Part shown: positions 36,663 through 49,200 of the stretch, in pieces
Layout of the letters: each line of letters begins with the position of its first letter
How positions within the stretch are numbered: position 1 is the first letter of the stretch
Assembly: GCA_022749755.1 (NCBI GenBank)
Contig: CM040448.1
Location: forward strand, 988,481-1,052,480
DNA length: 64,000 nucleotides
DNA from: Azadirachta indica
Lineage: Eukaryota > Streptophyta > Magnoliopsida > Sapindales > Meliaceae
Reading direction: 5' to 3'
Program-made: the position numbers and the translations under genes
The notes under the pieces: generated by a model
What the model was told of the DNA's origin: nothing
Seen by the model: only the letters and a program-made list of their open reading frames with translations
The model's database searches: none

Positions 36663-39600
36663 TTACGGAGTCCTTTGAAGGCTTACCAATGAGTAGTAAG
36701 CTCCTCCGGGTCCTTTTTCCAACAAAGATTGATGGGTTCCATTCTCTACCATGTGTCCTTTGTCTACGACTGCAATCACATCACAGCTCTGTATGGTACT
36801 TAATCTGTCTGCTACCACCACACTAACACTAGTTCTCCCCACCATCACGTGTTCAAGAGCTTCTTGCACTACTTTCTCCGATTGACTATCAAGCGCCCTG
36901 GTCGCCTCATCCAATAATAAAATGTTGGTATGTTTTAATATAGCACGAGCTATTGCAATTCGTTGCTTTTGGCCTCCAGATAATTGTACACCCCTATCTC
37001 CACACCATGTGTCATAGCCGTCGTTCAATCCGGCAATGAATCATGAGCATTGGCTGCTTTAGCAGCCTCAATGATCTCCGATTCGTCAATTTTCTCTGAT
37101 GCTCCGTATAAAATGTTTCCCTAGTTGTACCAGCAAATAATGCAGGCTCTTGACTAACAAGTGCGATATGTCTTCTTAGTGATCTTAGCTGGTATGATCT
37201 TATGTCTCGACCGTCAATTTTTAAGACACCTTCTAAAGGATCATAAAACCGTTCAATTAAACTAGTGACTGTCGTTTTACAGGACCCACTTCGTCCGACC
37301 AATGCTGCAGATTTTCCTGCTTCCATGTTGATTGAGAAGTCTTTTAAAACTAGCACATCAGGTCTAGCAGGATATGCAAAATGTACATCTCGACGTTCTA
37401 CATGACCTGTTATTTTTTCGTGGCTGTAACCTTCAGGATCCTCGGACTCAATTTTTGTGCATCGGTCCAGTACAGAAAAGACCGACTCAACAGCGTCCGA
37501 GCCTTTGGCAAGGTCAGAAGTCATACAGCCGGCGTCGGCTATGAACTTACCAGTGGTCTCTAAGATAAAATAGGCTTCAAAAAGAGATTTAGAGCTGATG
37601 TATCCCTCGGCGATGAGCTTTCCACCATACCAGAAGTCAAGTGCAGTAATGCATGATGTTGGGCCTCGGGAAAAAGCAAGGCCTATACCTGCAAACCAAG
37701 ATTGTCGAATACTCTCTTGTTGCGGGGCTTCCTGGGCTTTTTGGAGCATTTTCAGAATTTGATCTTGGGAGCAGAAGGCAGCGATGGTTCTGAGATTGGA
37801 AACAGCCTCAGCAGCCAGCTTGCTGCTTTCATCTTCGGCTTTCATGGCCTTCTTTGATATGCTTTTTAGCAATATTTTTCTAGTGTAGAAGCATAAAATG
37901 ATGATAGGCTGGAAAGCTGTCATCACCAATGCCAGACTCCAGGTAATTACTATGCCCATGATGAAGGCTAGCATTACAGCAGAGAAAGCTTGTACAAGCA
38001 AAGCCACTCGATCTCCCACCAACGATCGCACCTGCCAAAAAAAAATGACGTATGGTTAGAGCACAAGGTAAAATACAAGAATTTAATAAGAACTTGCTCA
38101 TAAGCAGCTTTGGAATGACAAACTATGTATGCACTTTCTAAAAATGCAGTTTACATCATATATGAGTAAGGAAATTATTAGTACATACCACGTTGGCATC
38201 TTTGGCAATTCGAGAGCAAATTGCACCTGTGGAATTCTCATCTTGATCAAACCACCCAACTTCAAAAGTTAGAATCTTCGAAAGCATCGTTTCTCTAATC
38301 CTCTTTGTCAACTACTCCCCTATGTAAGCAAAACTGTAATGCTGAATAACATTTGTTAACAGGGAAAATATTGATAGTCAAGGAAGCAAAATGAATAAGT
38401 TCTGGTCTTCGCTTCAATCTCATCATGATCTGCCAAGAAATACATTGTTATCATAGACCCGAATGTGAAAGCATAAACTGGCTGCACTGCACCAAATAAT
38501 ATTGCGCTCGAACACCCCAAGCTTACTTGTTTCCATTCTGGTAAATTCAAAGCTAGCAATCTCCTGAAAGATGGTACAGTCAATTTGTTGCTATCCTCTT
38601 TATTGTTGTTTTCCTTTTGATTATCTCCCGCTAAGGAAGCTCTTCTTTGCGAGAAAGATTCAACAGAGCGTGACCTACTAGCCAGTGAAACTCCGCAACT
38701 ACTAGTGTTGCTGTTTAAGTTTTCATTCTTGCGATTGACATTAACTCGCTCCTGGATTTGTATTTCCTTCTTCAATTTGTTGAAGAAGTAAAAGTGAAGT
38801 GTAGAGGCCACTTTCATCTTGTGTTAGCTCATCATGGGATCCTGCCTCCATCACTTGCCCATTTTGGATTACAAAAATGACGTCCGCGTTGCGGATGGTA
38901 GAGAGACGATTGGCGATGATAATGGTGGTGCGGCCAACAGCAGCATTGTCAAGGGCTTCCTGAACAACATGCTCGGATTCAGAGTCTAAGGCACTGGTTG
39001 CTTCGTCTCACAAAAGGATTCTGGGCTCTCTAGTTATTGCTCGCGCAATGGCAATTCTTTGCTTTTGTCCCCCTGACATCTGAGCTTCTTTCTCATCAAC
39101 CTATTTAAAAAATAAAACATTTTATACGTAAAAATGTAACTTGAATGAGACATGCATGGTATATGGTTTTCGCCCCTTTTTTTTTTCTATTTTCTAATTC
39201 TAGATAGCTGGAAGAAGAATTGACCTGGGTATCATATTGCTGAGGCAACAGACAGATGAAATTATGAGCATTTGAAGCTTTGGCTGCTTGAATAATCTCT
39301 TCCATTGAAGCATCTTCCTTGCCAAAAAGGATGTTTGCTTTTATTATTGTTGCAAAAAGTGCTGGTTCTTGGCTCACCAGACCCATTTGTGACCTTAGCC
39401 ATTTGACCTGCATTTTATCAATGGCTAATCCGTCAAGCAGGATTTCTCCACCAACTGGATCATAAAATCTTTGCATTAATGATATTACTGTTGATTTTCC
39501 TGAGCCACTACTACCGACTAAGGCCACTGTCTTTCCAGCTGGAACTTTCAGGCAAAAGTCCTTGAAGATTATGGTTTCGGGCCTTGATGGGTACGCGAAT

Positions 39601-41125
39601 TCAACAAGCTTGAATTCAACTTCACCAGAAACATTTTACAGGACTTCACCTTCCATGTTTTCTAAATCAATCTTCGGGACTCTTTTTATCACCTCCATGA
39701 TATGTTCTGCTGCTGACATTGCTTCTGAAAAGTACTTCAAGTTGGATAAACCAGTTCCTAAAGATCCGATTAACAGGATCAGTAGTATTGTCAATAATAA
39801 ATTAATGATTAATTCTTGCGCCAAAATATAGGAAAACGCACAAACTTAATAGCAAGATGTAAATACAGAAAATAGATTAACAAAATAAGGCAAAGGTGCT
39901 TACAGGCCACCAAGGGTGATGCAAGAGCAGACCGCATAAACAGTCCCTCCTTGAGCACCATGGTACATGACCAGTCGGCTACCATAATAAGCCAAGAAAG
40001 ACCAAATAGCAAATGTAACTCCATTGCTGCCGACGGCCAGCCCTTTAGTCAAGCCCATCTTTAACCCTAGTTTTAGTGAACCTTGTAAGGCTGAAGAGAA
40101 TTCCTCAATGGTTTTGGCTTCACCAACAAAGCCATAAACAGTTCTTATAGAAGATATTGCCTGCTCAGGAATTGTACCAGCCTTATTGTACTCTTCTCTC
40201 ATCTTCCTTGCTAATCCCATCGAAGTCCTTCCATAAATTAATCCTGGAATTACCAGAAGCACAACAAAGGGAAATCCAACGATAGCTAGCCTCCATTCCA
40301 TCATAAAACCTGCTAGGTAGAGCCGAAGAATGTGGCAGCATTCATCAGAAAGTCTGGAAGCTGTCACAAATTCAGACGACTAGCTGCATTAGTATTTGCC
40401 TTATTTCCATATATCTGTAAAGTAGAAAACAAAAGCGCTTCTTGTAAATCAAATAGTCTCATATTGATAATTGACCTTTTCACTGATAACATCTTGAACT
40501 ACAAGGATATCGTTAGAAACGCTTGTGATGATCTCAGAAGTGCTTGTGACATGCAAATCAAAGTACCCCACATCTTGTCTTAAGACTGCTTTCAAATATC
40601 TTGCCCTCATCCCTGTTGCTTGTCTTTCCCCTGTTCTTGTCCAACAATATCCCTCTAAAAATTCCAAAACAGAAAAAGAAAAAATGAACAAAAACTTTAA
40701 TAATTCTTGCAAAGTAAACTTCAATAAAAACCCACCTAAGAAAGAAGCAATCCATCCTTCACAGGCAACATACAACATAAGCACTAAATTCTGTCACCTC
40801 GGAAGAAAAAGTGAACCTTTTAATTTATAAGCATGTCCAGACTTGTTTCCATGAAAGAAATAAAGATATATGGAGAAAGAGAAGAAAAGAGAACCTTGTA
40901 AATTAGGCGTGCGAACGTCTCTGGGGCGAGGCTTGAAGCGTTACCAACATTATTCATCACTCTGCGAAGGGCAAATATGATCAAAGGAGATTTGAGCCCA
41001 TAACCAACGGCTCCAGTGAATCCGAAAGCCATCAAAAACATATCCACACAGTCTGCATGCATGAAAATATCTCGAAAGGACCCATTCTTTTTGTTGACCT
41101 CGCTGCCTTCTCTTTCTCTACCCAT
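36663..41125 (-). pseudogene. ABCB15-like pseudogene, copy D (all exons, many point lesions)
   Basis: All seven exons are present: 41125-40895, 40790-40736, 40654-40476, 40360-39904, 39765-39225, 39100-38189, 38031-36663. Lesions seen: exon 4 is 457 rather than 458 bp, with one base missing near 40320; the exon 5 acceptor reads CGG instead of CAG (39768-39766); a TAA in exon 5 replaces Glu of LENVSGE (near 39636); a TGA at 39010-39008 falls directly before DEATS of the NBD1 Walker B; a TAG replaces Tyr of GEYLTKR (near 38313); and exon 7 lacks one base near 37120 and another near 37040. NBD2 Walker A is GRSGSCKTT, with the second-position glycine lost. The start (MGREREGSEVNKK) is intact. A working transporter cannot be made from this copy. 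Confidence 0.92.
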
Positions 41126-41141
41126 TTCCAGGAAACAGAAA

Positions 41142-41178
<37 letters not shown>
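41142..41178. repeat. (AAT)n microsatellite just upstream of copy D start
   Basis: About 12 units within about 20 bp of the pseudogene ATG. Confidence 0.9.
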
Positions 41179-41179
<1 letters not shown>

Positions 41180-42465
41180 GATTAATAAGATTCTAAAAGC
41201 TCTTCTGCTTTGGCTTTCCTCCGACTTGCTACCAACTGGGTGAGTCCTTTAACTACTTGGACACTACAAGATGGAGAGAGATGTCTTCTAATAAGAAGCG
41301 CAAACACGGAGTTAATGTATTTTATTAAAAAGATTTTAACGTTTTCTTAAGATGGAATGGAAAACCCTGCGTGATTTTCATCAGTATGTCTTAAAATGGA
41401 GTATATTCAATATTTCAAGATGTTGTGTAATGTTTTTTTTTTTTTAATTATAAAATAGTCATGTAATATTATTTTTTAGGTTAATACGATTCTTTATATT
41501 TACGACTCATTTTAATATATGTACTTTATACATTACACAACCATATAATTTGTAATCCATTAAATATTTTGTAAATTCTTAAGTTGTGTATTCCATTAAT
41601 ATTTTAAATATATTTTAATTTTCAGAAATATTTTTAAAAATTCTCTCAGATTTTTTAAAAAAATGTGGCTTCAAATAAAAAAATAATTTGGTTGTAAAAT
41701 TTAGAGTAGAGTGATAATTGAAAAAATATATATAAAAACAAACTTAGTTCTAAAAAATATTGAATATACACTATTCTGCAAAAAGCATACGTATCACCTT
41801 GCGATACTTTGGTCCAAGTTCCGGCAACATAAAGGGTTGTTTGTCTAAATTAATGCCCGCTGAATAGAGAGTGCAACACAAATATTTTCACACTAAGGGA
41901 CAACTTAGTGGGCCAATGTGTACAACACTAAACTGTGAGACTGTTTGCTAAAAGTTTTCGAATTATTGGAGAGAGTGGATACAGAATATTCACTGCACTA
42001 AGATTATCTCCCTAGTGTTAATTTTCACTCAATTTTGAAACTAAAATTTAAAAAATATTTAAATCACAACCACAAAACGATAACACTTCAATCTTAAATA
42101 TACTCTAATTTAAAGCCTGTCATCAAATGGTGGTGGGTGGAGTTGCACTATGACCACCATTCTTTTTGTGGTGGGCTACTTTATATAATGGAGATGACGG
42201 TGTATCTCAACTTGAACATGATGTTAGTTCAAGTGCTGTATTGGATTATTGCTGGGCATTTTAGCTTAACAAATAACAAGAAGTTTGCAATCTGCAGGGT
42301 TTGAAATTTATTTTATGATAAGGGAACAATGTGAGGATACACTCATGAAAATTAATCACTGGAATGGTTTTTAGGCTTTTCATGATAACAAGTTTGCTTT
42401 TTCTTTTTTTTTTTTATTAAAAGAAATGGAGATTTATTCTATTAAATAAACAGAAAGGAACAGAT
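41179..42465. other. Spacer between ABCB copies D and E
   Basis: AT-rich DNA with no recognisable gene. It contains the remains of the copy D 5' flank. I found no clear W-box block like those of the intact copies. Confidence 0.5.
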
Positions 42466-42850
42466 TAGGGAGCAGAGAAAATTACGTTGACAGAAACTTA
42501 AGGGGGCTAATACTTTGAAGACTAACTACAAGAAATGGATGGAATAACAAGCAGAAATTCGACTGTTGTTGGAGATTATGCGGACAAGCACTTCTTGCTT
42601 GCGACTCAATTGCATTGCAGTCTTCTTTCTCAGGAGCAAGATCAGAAAAATTTATAGAACTCCTCAATCATCCATTAGTACATTAATTAATTTAATTCTT
42701 ATTCTATAAATTTACACATGATACAAGATAAAACATTTTTTACAATACCAATCAAAAGTTATTGCTGTTGTACCATCTTTTTGCAGGAAAAAAAAAAAAA
42801 AAAGAAAGTTGTTGAATCTCATCCATCAATTAAAACTTATTTGCCTGTTC
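42466..42850. repeat. Segmental duplicate downstream of ABCB copy E
   Basis: Counterpart of 36256-36662, alike almost base for base in long stretches (for example the block around TTGTTGGAGATTATGCGGAC). This places D and E as products of a relatively recent duplication. Confidence 0.8.
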
Positions 42851-43962
42851 TGAGAGTGGTGCTTTACGGAGTCCTTTGAAGGCTTACCAATAAGTAGTAA
42901 GCTCCTCCGGGTCCTTTTGCAAACAAAGATTGATGGGTTCCATTCTCTACCATGTGTCATTTGTCTATGACTGCAATCACATCACAGGGCTGCATGGTTC
43001 TAAATCTGTATGCTACTACCACACTAATTCCCCCCACCATCACGTGTTCAAGAGCTTCTTGCAAGAATTAGTACCATCACCCAAACGAACCACTTGTAAG
43101 TACTGTTACATCCTTTCGGGAAAAAAAACAAAAAAAGAGTATTGTTACATACCATGTATATTGGCATCATTAATTGGCGAGTCCAGAGCAAATAGCACCA
43201 CTGGAGTTTTTGTCTCCAGCAAACCATAGAATTTCAAAACTATCTTTGTAAGCATCATTTCTCTAATCCTCTTTCTCAAGTACTCACCCATGTAAGCAAA
43301 ATTGTAATGCTGAATAACGTTCATCACCAATGCCCAAAAAACACAATGAAAAGATTTTTACCTTGGTTTTGTTTTAATCTCCTCATGATTGGCAAAAAAA
43401 TACACTGATATCATAGAAACCATGACGAACGAATAAACTGGCGGCATTGCACCAAATAATAATGCAGTTAGACATCCCAGGCTTCCTTGTTTCCATGCTG
43501 GTAAATTCAAATCTAACAGTCTTCTGAAAGAAGGCGCAGGAAATTCCTTGCTTTCCTCTGCAATATTCCTTTCTAAAGAATCCTGACTTGAGCAATTGAT
43601 TTGACAGAAGTTGACCTGTTAACAAATGAGTTTCCACGACTGCTGCTAGCATTCTTTATCTCAGCCAGGTTTGGTATGCAATACAAGCCATTGCTATGCG
43701 CGGTTGAATTCTCTTCTGGGTTTGTATTATCTTCTTTTTCAGTTTGTTGAAGACGAACCACTGAATTGTAGAGTCCATTTTCGTTTAGCATCAGCTAGTC
43801 GTGGGACCCTGTTTCAGTGACTTTCCCATCTTTTCGGACGACCGCGATGACATTGGCGTTGTGGATGGTGGAGAGGCGGTGTGCGATTGCGGCCGACAGT
43901 GGCCTTGTCCAGAGCTTCCTGAATAACACGCTCGGATTCAGAGTCTAAAGCACCTGTTGCTT

Positions 43963-44222
43963 TAGACTCCAGCAGAAAGGAGATTCAATGGCTAATTACA
44001 GAGATTTTGACTTTGGTCTCTGGAAATTTCGTTTGTAATTTCAAACCAGTCCCTCGTGTTTGTAATTCTACAGCCCAAAATCTTGCAAAACTAGCTTTGT
44101 CTTATAAGGCAGCTTGTATCTGGCTGGAAGACTTGCCACATGATGTTCTTTCTTTGCTGTAATCCTTCTTTTGTCTGTTTTTTAACTATTCGCATTTTTC
44201 TTCAAAAAAAAAAAAAAAAAAA
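43963..44222 (+). mobile_element. 5'-truncated LINE insertion (RNase H-like 3' end) with poly-A
   Basis: The plus-strand frame encodes VCNSTAQNLAKLALS, then WLEDLPHDVLSLL and a stop (TAA at 44160-44162). This is the pattern of the RNase H-like C-terminus of plant LINEs (N..A..LAK.A followed by W.E..P..). A short 3'-UTR and 19 A (44204-44222) follow. Imperfect target duplications flank it: CACCTGTTGCTT (43951-43962) and CACCCTTGTTGCTT (44223-44236). It interrupts the Walker B codons of exon 6 in copy E, so it is younger than that unit. Confidence 0.8.
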
Positions 44223-44904
44223 CACCCTTGTTGCTTCGTCTAGGAGAAGGATTTTTGACGCTTTGATTATTGCTCTTGCAATTGCTATTCTTTGCTTTTG
44301 TCCTCCAGACATTTGAACTCCTCTCTCACCAACCTAAAATTGGCATAATTATGATAAAAGAAAAACATAGAAATCACTTTGAAGAAGTTTTAACAAAATC
44401 ATTACATAATTAAATTAAATTTTAACAGTAAATAATAATATTTTTATTTCATAGCATAAAGATGGTCAATTTGTTTAAAACATATATTGATTGGTTTATC
44501 AAAATATTAAATTCTTGCATCTAAATATTTACGCAACAATCAGTGATTATGCACGCCTTTGATGTGACTAAAAGATTTCCAATCTCCATGAGTTGCAATT
44601 AATCAATCTTATCCGTGTTTTATTAATTATAATCTGTTGAAGAAAGAACAAAAAAATCTACGGATAGCTAATATCTAATTATATGTGTAAATAAAGTAAG
44701 CGCAATGCACAACATGCGTACAATATCTAATTATTGACAAATGATAGTCGTGATGAAAATGAATAACGTGTATTGGCATTTTTAGAGAGCTCAGGAACAC
44801 ATTTACTTTCAGAAGCAATACTTAAAAGGCCTTCAAGGTGGTGAACTTAATTTCTAAAGCAAATATAGAATTCGACACATGCATGTATATTTATTAAACA
44901 ATCA

Positions 44905-44932
44905 ATTATATATATATATATATATATGTATA
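44905..44932. repeat. (TA)n microsatellite in intron 5 of pseudogene E
   Basis: Directly visible TA dinucleotide run. Confidence 0.85.
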
Positions 44933-45490
44933 TATTACTCAAGTAAAAAGTGACGTCAGTGCTGATTTTATTTGTGTGTAATCCTATCCGATAGTCCATA
45001 ACTAAACAGAACAAACCTGGTTGTCGTACTGCCGAGGAAACTGAGAGATGAAATTATGAGCATTGGAAGCTTTGGCTGCTTCAATGACCTCTGCAGTGGT
45101 GGGATCTTGTTTGCCAAAGAGAATGTTTCCTTTATTTTTGTTGCAAAAAGTGCTGGCTCTCCACTCACCAAACCCATTTGTGACTTAGCCATTTGAGCTG
45201 CAATTTATCAATGGCTAAACCATCGAGCAGGGCTTCTCCCCGAGTGGATCATAAAACCTTTGTCATAATGATATTACTTTTGATTTTCCTGAGCCACTAC
45301 TACCAACTAAGGCCAGAATCTTTCCGGCTAGAATTTTCCGGCAGAAATCTTCAAAAATTATGGTTTCAGGCCTTGATGGCTGGGGAAAAATTCAACATTA
45401 TGAATTCAACTTCACCTGAAACATCTTCCAGGATTTCTCCTTCTATGTTATCTGAATCAATCTTGGGAACTCTTTTTATCACTTCCACTA

Positions 45491-46225
45491 TATTATTAAC
45501 CATATATTATTAACCAAAAAATGGTTGAAGATGTGCCAGGGTGGGAATCACGTCAAGGTAATATATAATATTCAAAGTTGAAGATTTACTCGTTTAATTT
45601 CTTTCATTTAAAATAATAAAACATATTTAACGTAATTTCTTTCTTGTTTTTAAAATGAAATAAAATTTGAAGAAAACCAATCTCAATAACATGAACAAAT
45701 AAATCAAATAAAGAAGTTTCAAGTTTAGAAAAGTTTTAATGTTACATTTCATGTTTCATCAGTGAATAAACGAAAAAGTTTTCCTGAACTTGCAATGAGC
45801 TAGAACCTAGATTTCAGGGGTTTGGGTTCTTCCGGAAACAAGGCGCTCGGCCCAATCCAAGAGGGTGTAGAATCAGACAAAATACATAGAGGACAAATTA
45901 AAGGCATTTAGAACAAGCCCACGGCAAAAAAAAAAAAAAAAAATTATAAGGATATACGGTTCAAAAATTAGGAAGAATGTTCGTTACCCCAAAAATTAAA
46001 AACAAAAATCACAAGATGTATTGATATTTGATGTTGAAATCATAAATAACATTAGTTTCACTCTTGTTCTTTCTATACATTTATATTATTCATAATAAGA
46101 AATGAAACCTTTTTAAGCTGTTATAACATTAAGTGCCGCCATAATCATCTTGATGGGATAAAAAAAAGAGAGAAAAAGAAAAAGAAAGGAGATTGAAGTT
46201 GACGCATTATTTAATTAAAATATTT
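45491..46225. other. Spacer between ABCB copies E and F
   Basis: AT-rich with A-runs (about 45925-45943) and no gene recognised. It includes the 3'-UTR side of copy F. Confidence 0.55.
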
Positions 46226-49200
46226 TTATCCGAGTGGTGGTGTTGTTGTTTGAGTGGAGTTCTGTGGGGTCCGTTGGAGGCTGACCAATGAATAATAAGC
46301 TCCGGTGGGTCCTTTGGCTAATAAAGAATGATGGGTACCTTTTTCCACCACGCGTCCATTATGTAACACTGCAATCATATCACAATTTTGAATGGTACTC
46401 AACCTGTGTGCTACCACCACGCTAGTTCTTCCCACCATTACTCGCTCAATTGCATCTTGCACTACCTTTTCTGATTGACTATCGAGTGCACTAGTCGCCT
46501 CATCTAATAACAACACTGCTGGATTTTTCAATATGGCACGGGCAATAGCAATTCGTTGCTTCTGTCCTCCAGATAATTGCACTCCCCTGTCTCCACACCA
46601 TGTGTCGTAACCCTCATTCAATCCTGCTATAAAATCATGTGCATTCGCTGCCTTTGCCGCTTCCATGATCTCCGATTCGTCAATTTTATCTGAACCATCA
46701 TATCCATATGTAATGTTTTCTCTAATAGTACCGGCGAAAAGTGCAGGCTCTTGGCTCACAAGTGCAATATGTCTTCTTAGTAATCTGAGGTGATATGATC
46801 TTATATCTCGTCCATCAATCTTCACTACACCCTTTAAAGGATCATAAAATCTTTCGATTAAACCGATGATTGTCGATTTTCCAGACCCACTTTGTCCTAC
46901 CAGTGCTGTTGATTTTCCTGCTTCGATTTTGATTGAGAACCCTTTGAAAATCATCACATCAGGTCTAGCAGGGTATGCAAAATGCACGTTCTGAAGTTCT
47001 ATATGACCTGTTAACTTCTCAGCCTGGTAACCTTCAGGGTCTTCTGGCTCAATCTTTGTATACCGGTCCAATACAGCAAAGACTGACCCAACAGCATCCG
47101 ACCCTTTAGCAAGGTCCGTAGTCATGCTACCGGCATCTGCGATGACTCGGCCCGTGCTCACTAAGATCATAAAGGTCTCAAAGAGAGCTTTAGCACTAAT
47201 GTAGCCATCTGCAATGAGCCTACCTCCGTACCAGAAATCCAGTGCCCAAGTGCACGATGTTAAGCTCTGCGAAAAGGCAAGCCCTATACCTGCATACCAC
47301 GATTGTTTAACACTCTCTCGGCGCGGGCCTTCTTGGGCTTTTTCGAGCATTTGCAGGATCCGGTCTTGTGAAGAAAAGGCAGTGATGGTTCTGAGATTGG
47401 AAACAGCCTCAGCAGCAAGCTTGCTGCTTTCATCTTGGGCTTTTATGGCCTTATTTGACATGCTTTTTAGCAGCACTTTTCTGGCGTAGAAGCAGACAAT
47501 TATAATAGGCTGAACTGCTATCATTACCACTGCAAGCCTCCAAGCAATGACCAAGCCCATTGTGAAAGCTATGGTCACAGCAGAGACTGTTTGTACTAGA
47601 AGAGCTGTGCGATCTCCCACTAAAGACCTCACCTGCCAACAAACAAAAGCATAGTTACTAACCTAATGTAACACGGCTTTAAGAAAAAAGCCCTTTTCAA
47701 TTCACCGAAAGGGAAAAGGATCATTACAATACCACATTAGCGTCTTTGGCAAGTCTGGAGCAAATAGCACCGGTGGAATTCTCATCTTGATCAAACCAAC
47801 CAACTTCAAAAGTGAGAATCTTCGAAAGCATTCTTTCTCTAATTCTCTTCGTCAAGTACTCACCCATGTAAGCAAAATTGTAATGCTGAATAACGTTAAT
47901 CACCAAAGAAAATATTGCCAGCCCGAAGAAACACAAAGCATATATCCGCGTCTTCTCTTTAATCTCATCGTGATCATTCAAGAAATACACGGATATCATA
48001 GATCCCATTGAGAAAGCATAAACTGGCTGCACTGCACCAAATAATACTGCACCAAAACATCCCAAACTTGCTTGCTTCCATTCTGGTAAATTCAAAGCTA
48101 ACAATCTCCTGAACGATGGCACGGGCAGTTTGTTGGTTTCCTCTCCATTGCCTTCTCTTGGATCACCAGCGAACGAAGATCGTCCTTGAGCAAAAGAGTT
48201 AGCAGAACTTGAACGACTGACAAGAGAAAGTCTACGACTGCTTGTGTTATTTACGTCCAAGTTTGATATAGAAGCCAAACCATTTGGGTTGGTATGATCT
48301 TCTGCTGTTGTGTTTTCCTTTTCAGTTTGTTGAAGACGAACAAGCGAAGTGTACATGCCATTTTCATCCTGTATGAGTTCGACGTGAGAACCTGTTTCCA
48401 TGACTTGGCCGTTTTGCACAACAGCGATGACGTCAGCAGTGCGGATGGTGGAGAGACGGTGGGCGATGATGATGGTGGTCCGGCCTACCGCGGCCTTGTC
48501 TAGGGCTTCCTGCACAACGCGTTCGGATTCTGAGTCTAAAGCACTGGTTGCTTCGTCGAGGAGAAGAATTCTTGGCGCTTTAATTATTGCTCGCGCAATT
48601 GCTATTCTCTGCTTCTGTCCCCCTGACATTTGAACCCCTCTCTCACCAACCTGCGAAAGAGAAATGGATAGAATCAATGAACAAGAAAATAGAATTTATT
48701 TTAGAATTAAATAGTAACATGTAGTACATGGGTGCACATTTTAAGAAAGTGAAGCAATTGCAATACAATTTGCAGAAGCATAATTAAAGGCAGGAAGCCG
48801 TGGGGGACCAGATAGATAACTGCTAGCCAAATTGACAACTCTATGGTTTATTTTAATGAAAAAATAATAAATTAAACAGTAAGAAATTGTCATTGTAAAT
48901 TGAATAAGACAAGCATATTATAATGATATGGAGAAGATGCTGCTTTATTTCCAATAATTTTTGTGGCTAGCAAGGCGACAACCAGAACTAACCTGAGTAT
49001 CATACTGCTGAGGCAATTGGCTGATGAAATTATGAGCATTTGAAGCTTTGGCAGCTTCAATGACTTCTTCAATGGTGGCATCTTCCTTGCCAAAAAGTAT
49101 GTTTTCTTTTATTGTTGTGGCAAATAGTGCAGGCTCTTGGCTCACCAAGCCCATTTGTGATCTTAGCCATTTGAGCTGTAACTTGTCAATAGCAACTCCG

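Larger units (their letters stand above)
42851..45490 (-). pseudogene. ABCB15-like pseudogene, copy E (truncated, LINE-interrupted)
   Basis: Only the 3' half remains. Part of exon 5 lies at about 45490-45017 (from IDSDNIEGEILEDVSGE to the QLPRQYDNQ-like end) with frame breaks and a damaged Walker A region. Exon 6 lies at about 44335-43155 and is split by a retroposon at 43963-44222. Of exon 7 only the last part of NBD2 remains (about 43063-42851). Exons 1-4 and about 1.1 kb of exon 7 are missing. The 5' break near 45490 carries a short direct repeat (TATATTATTAACC, twice). It is non-functional. Confidence 0.9.
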
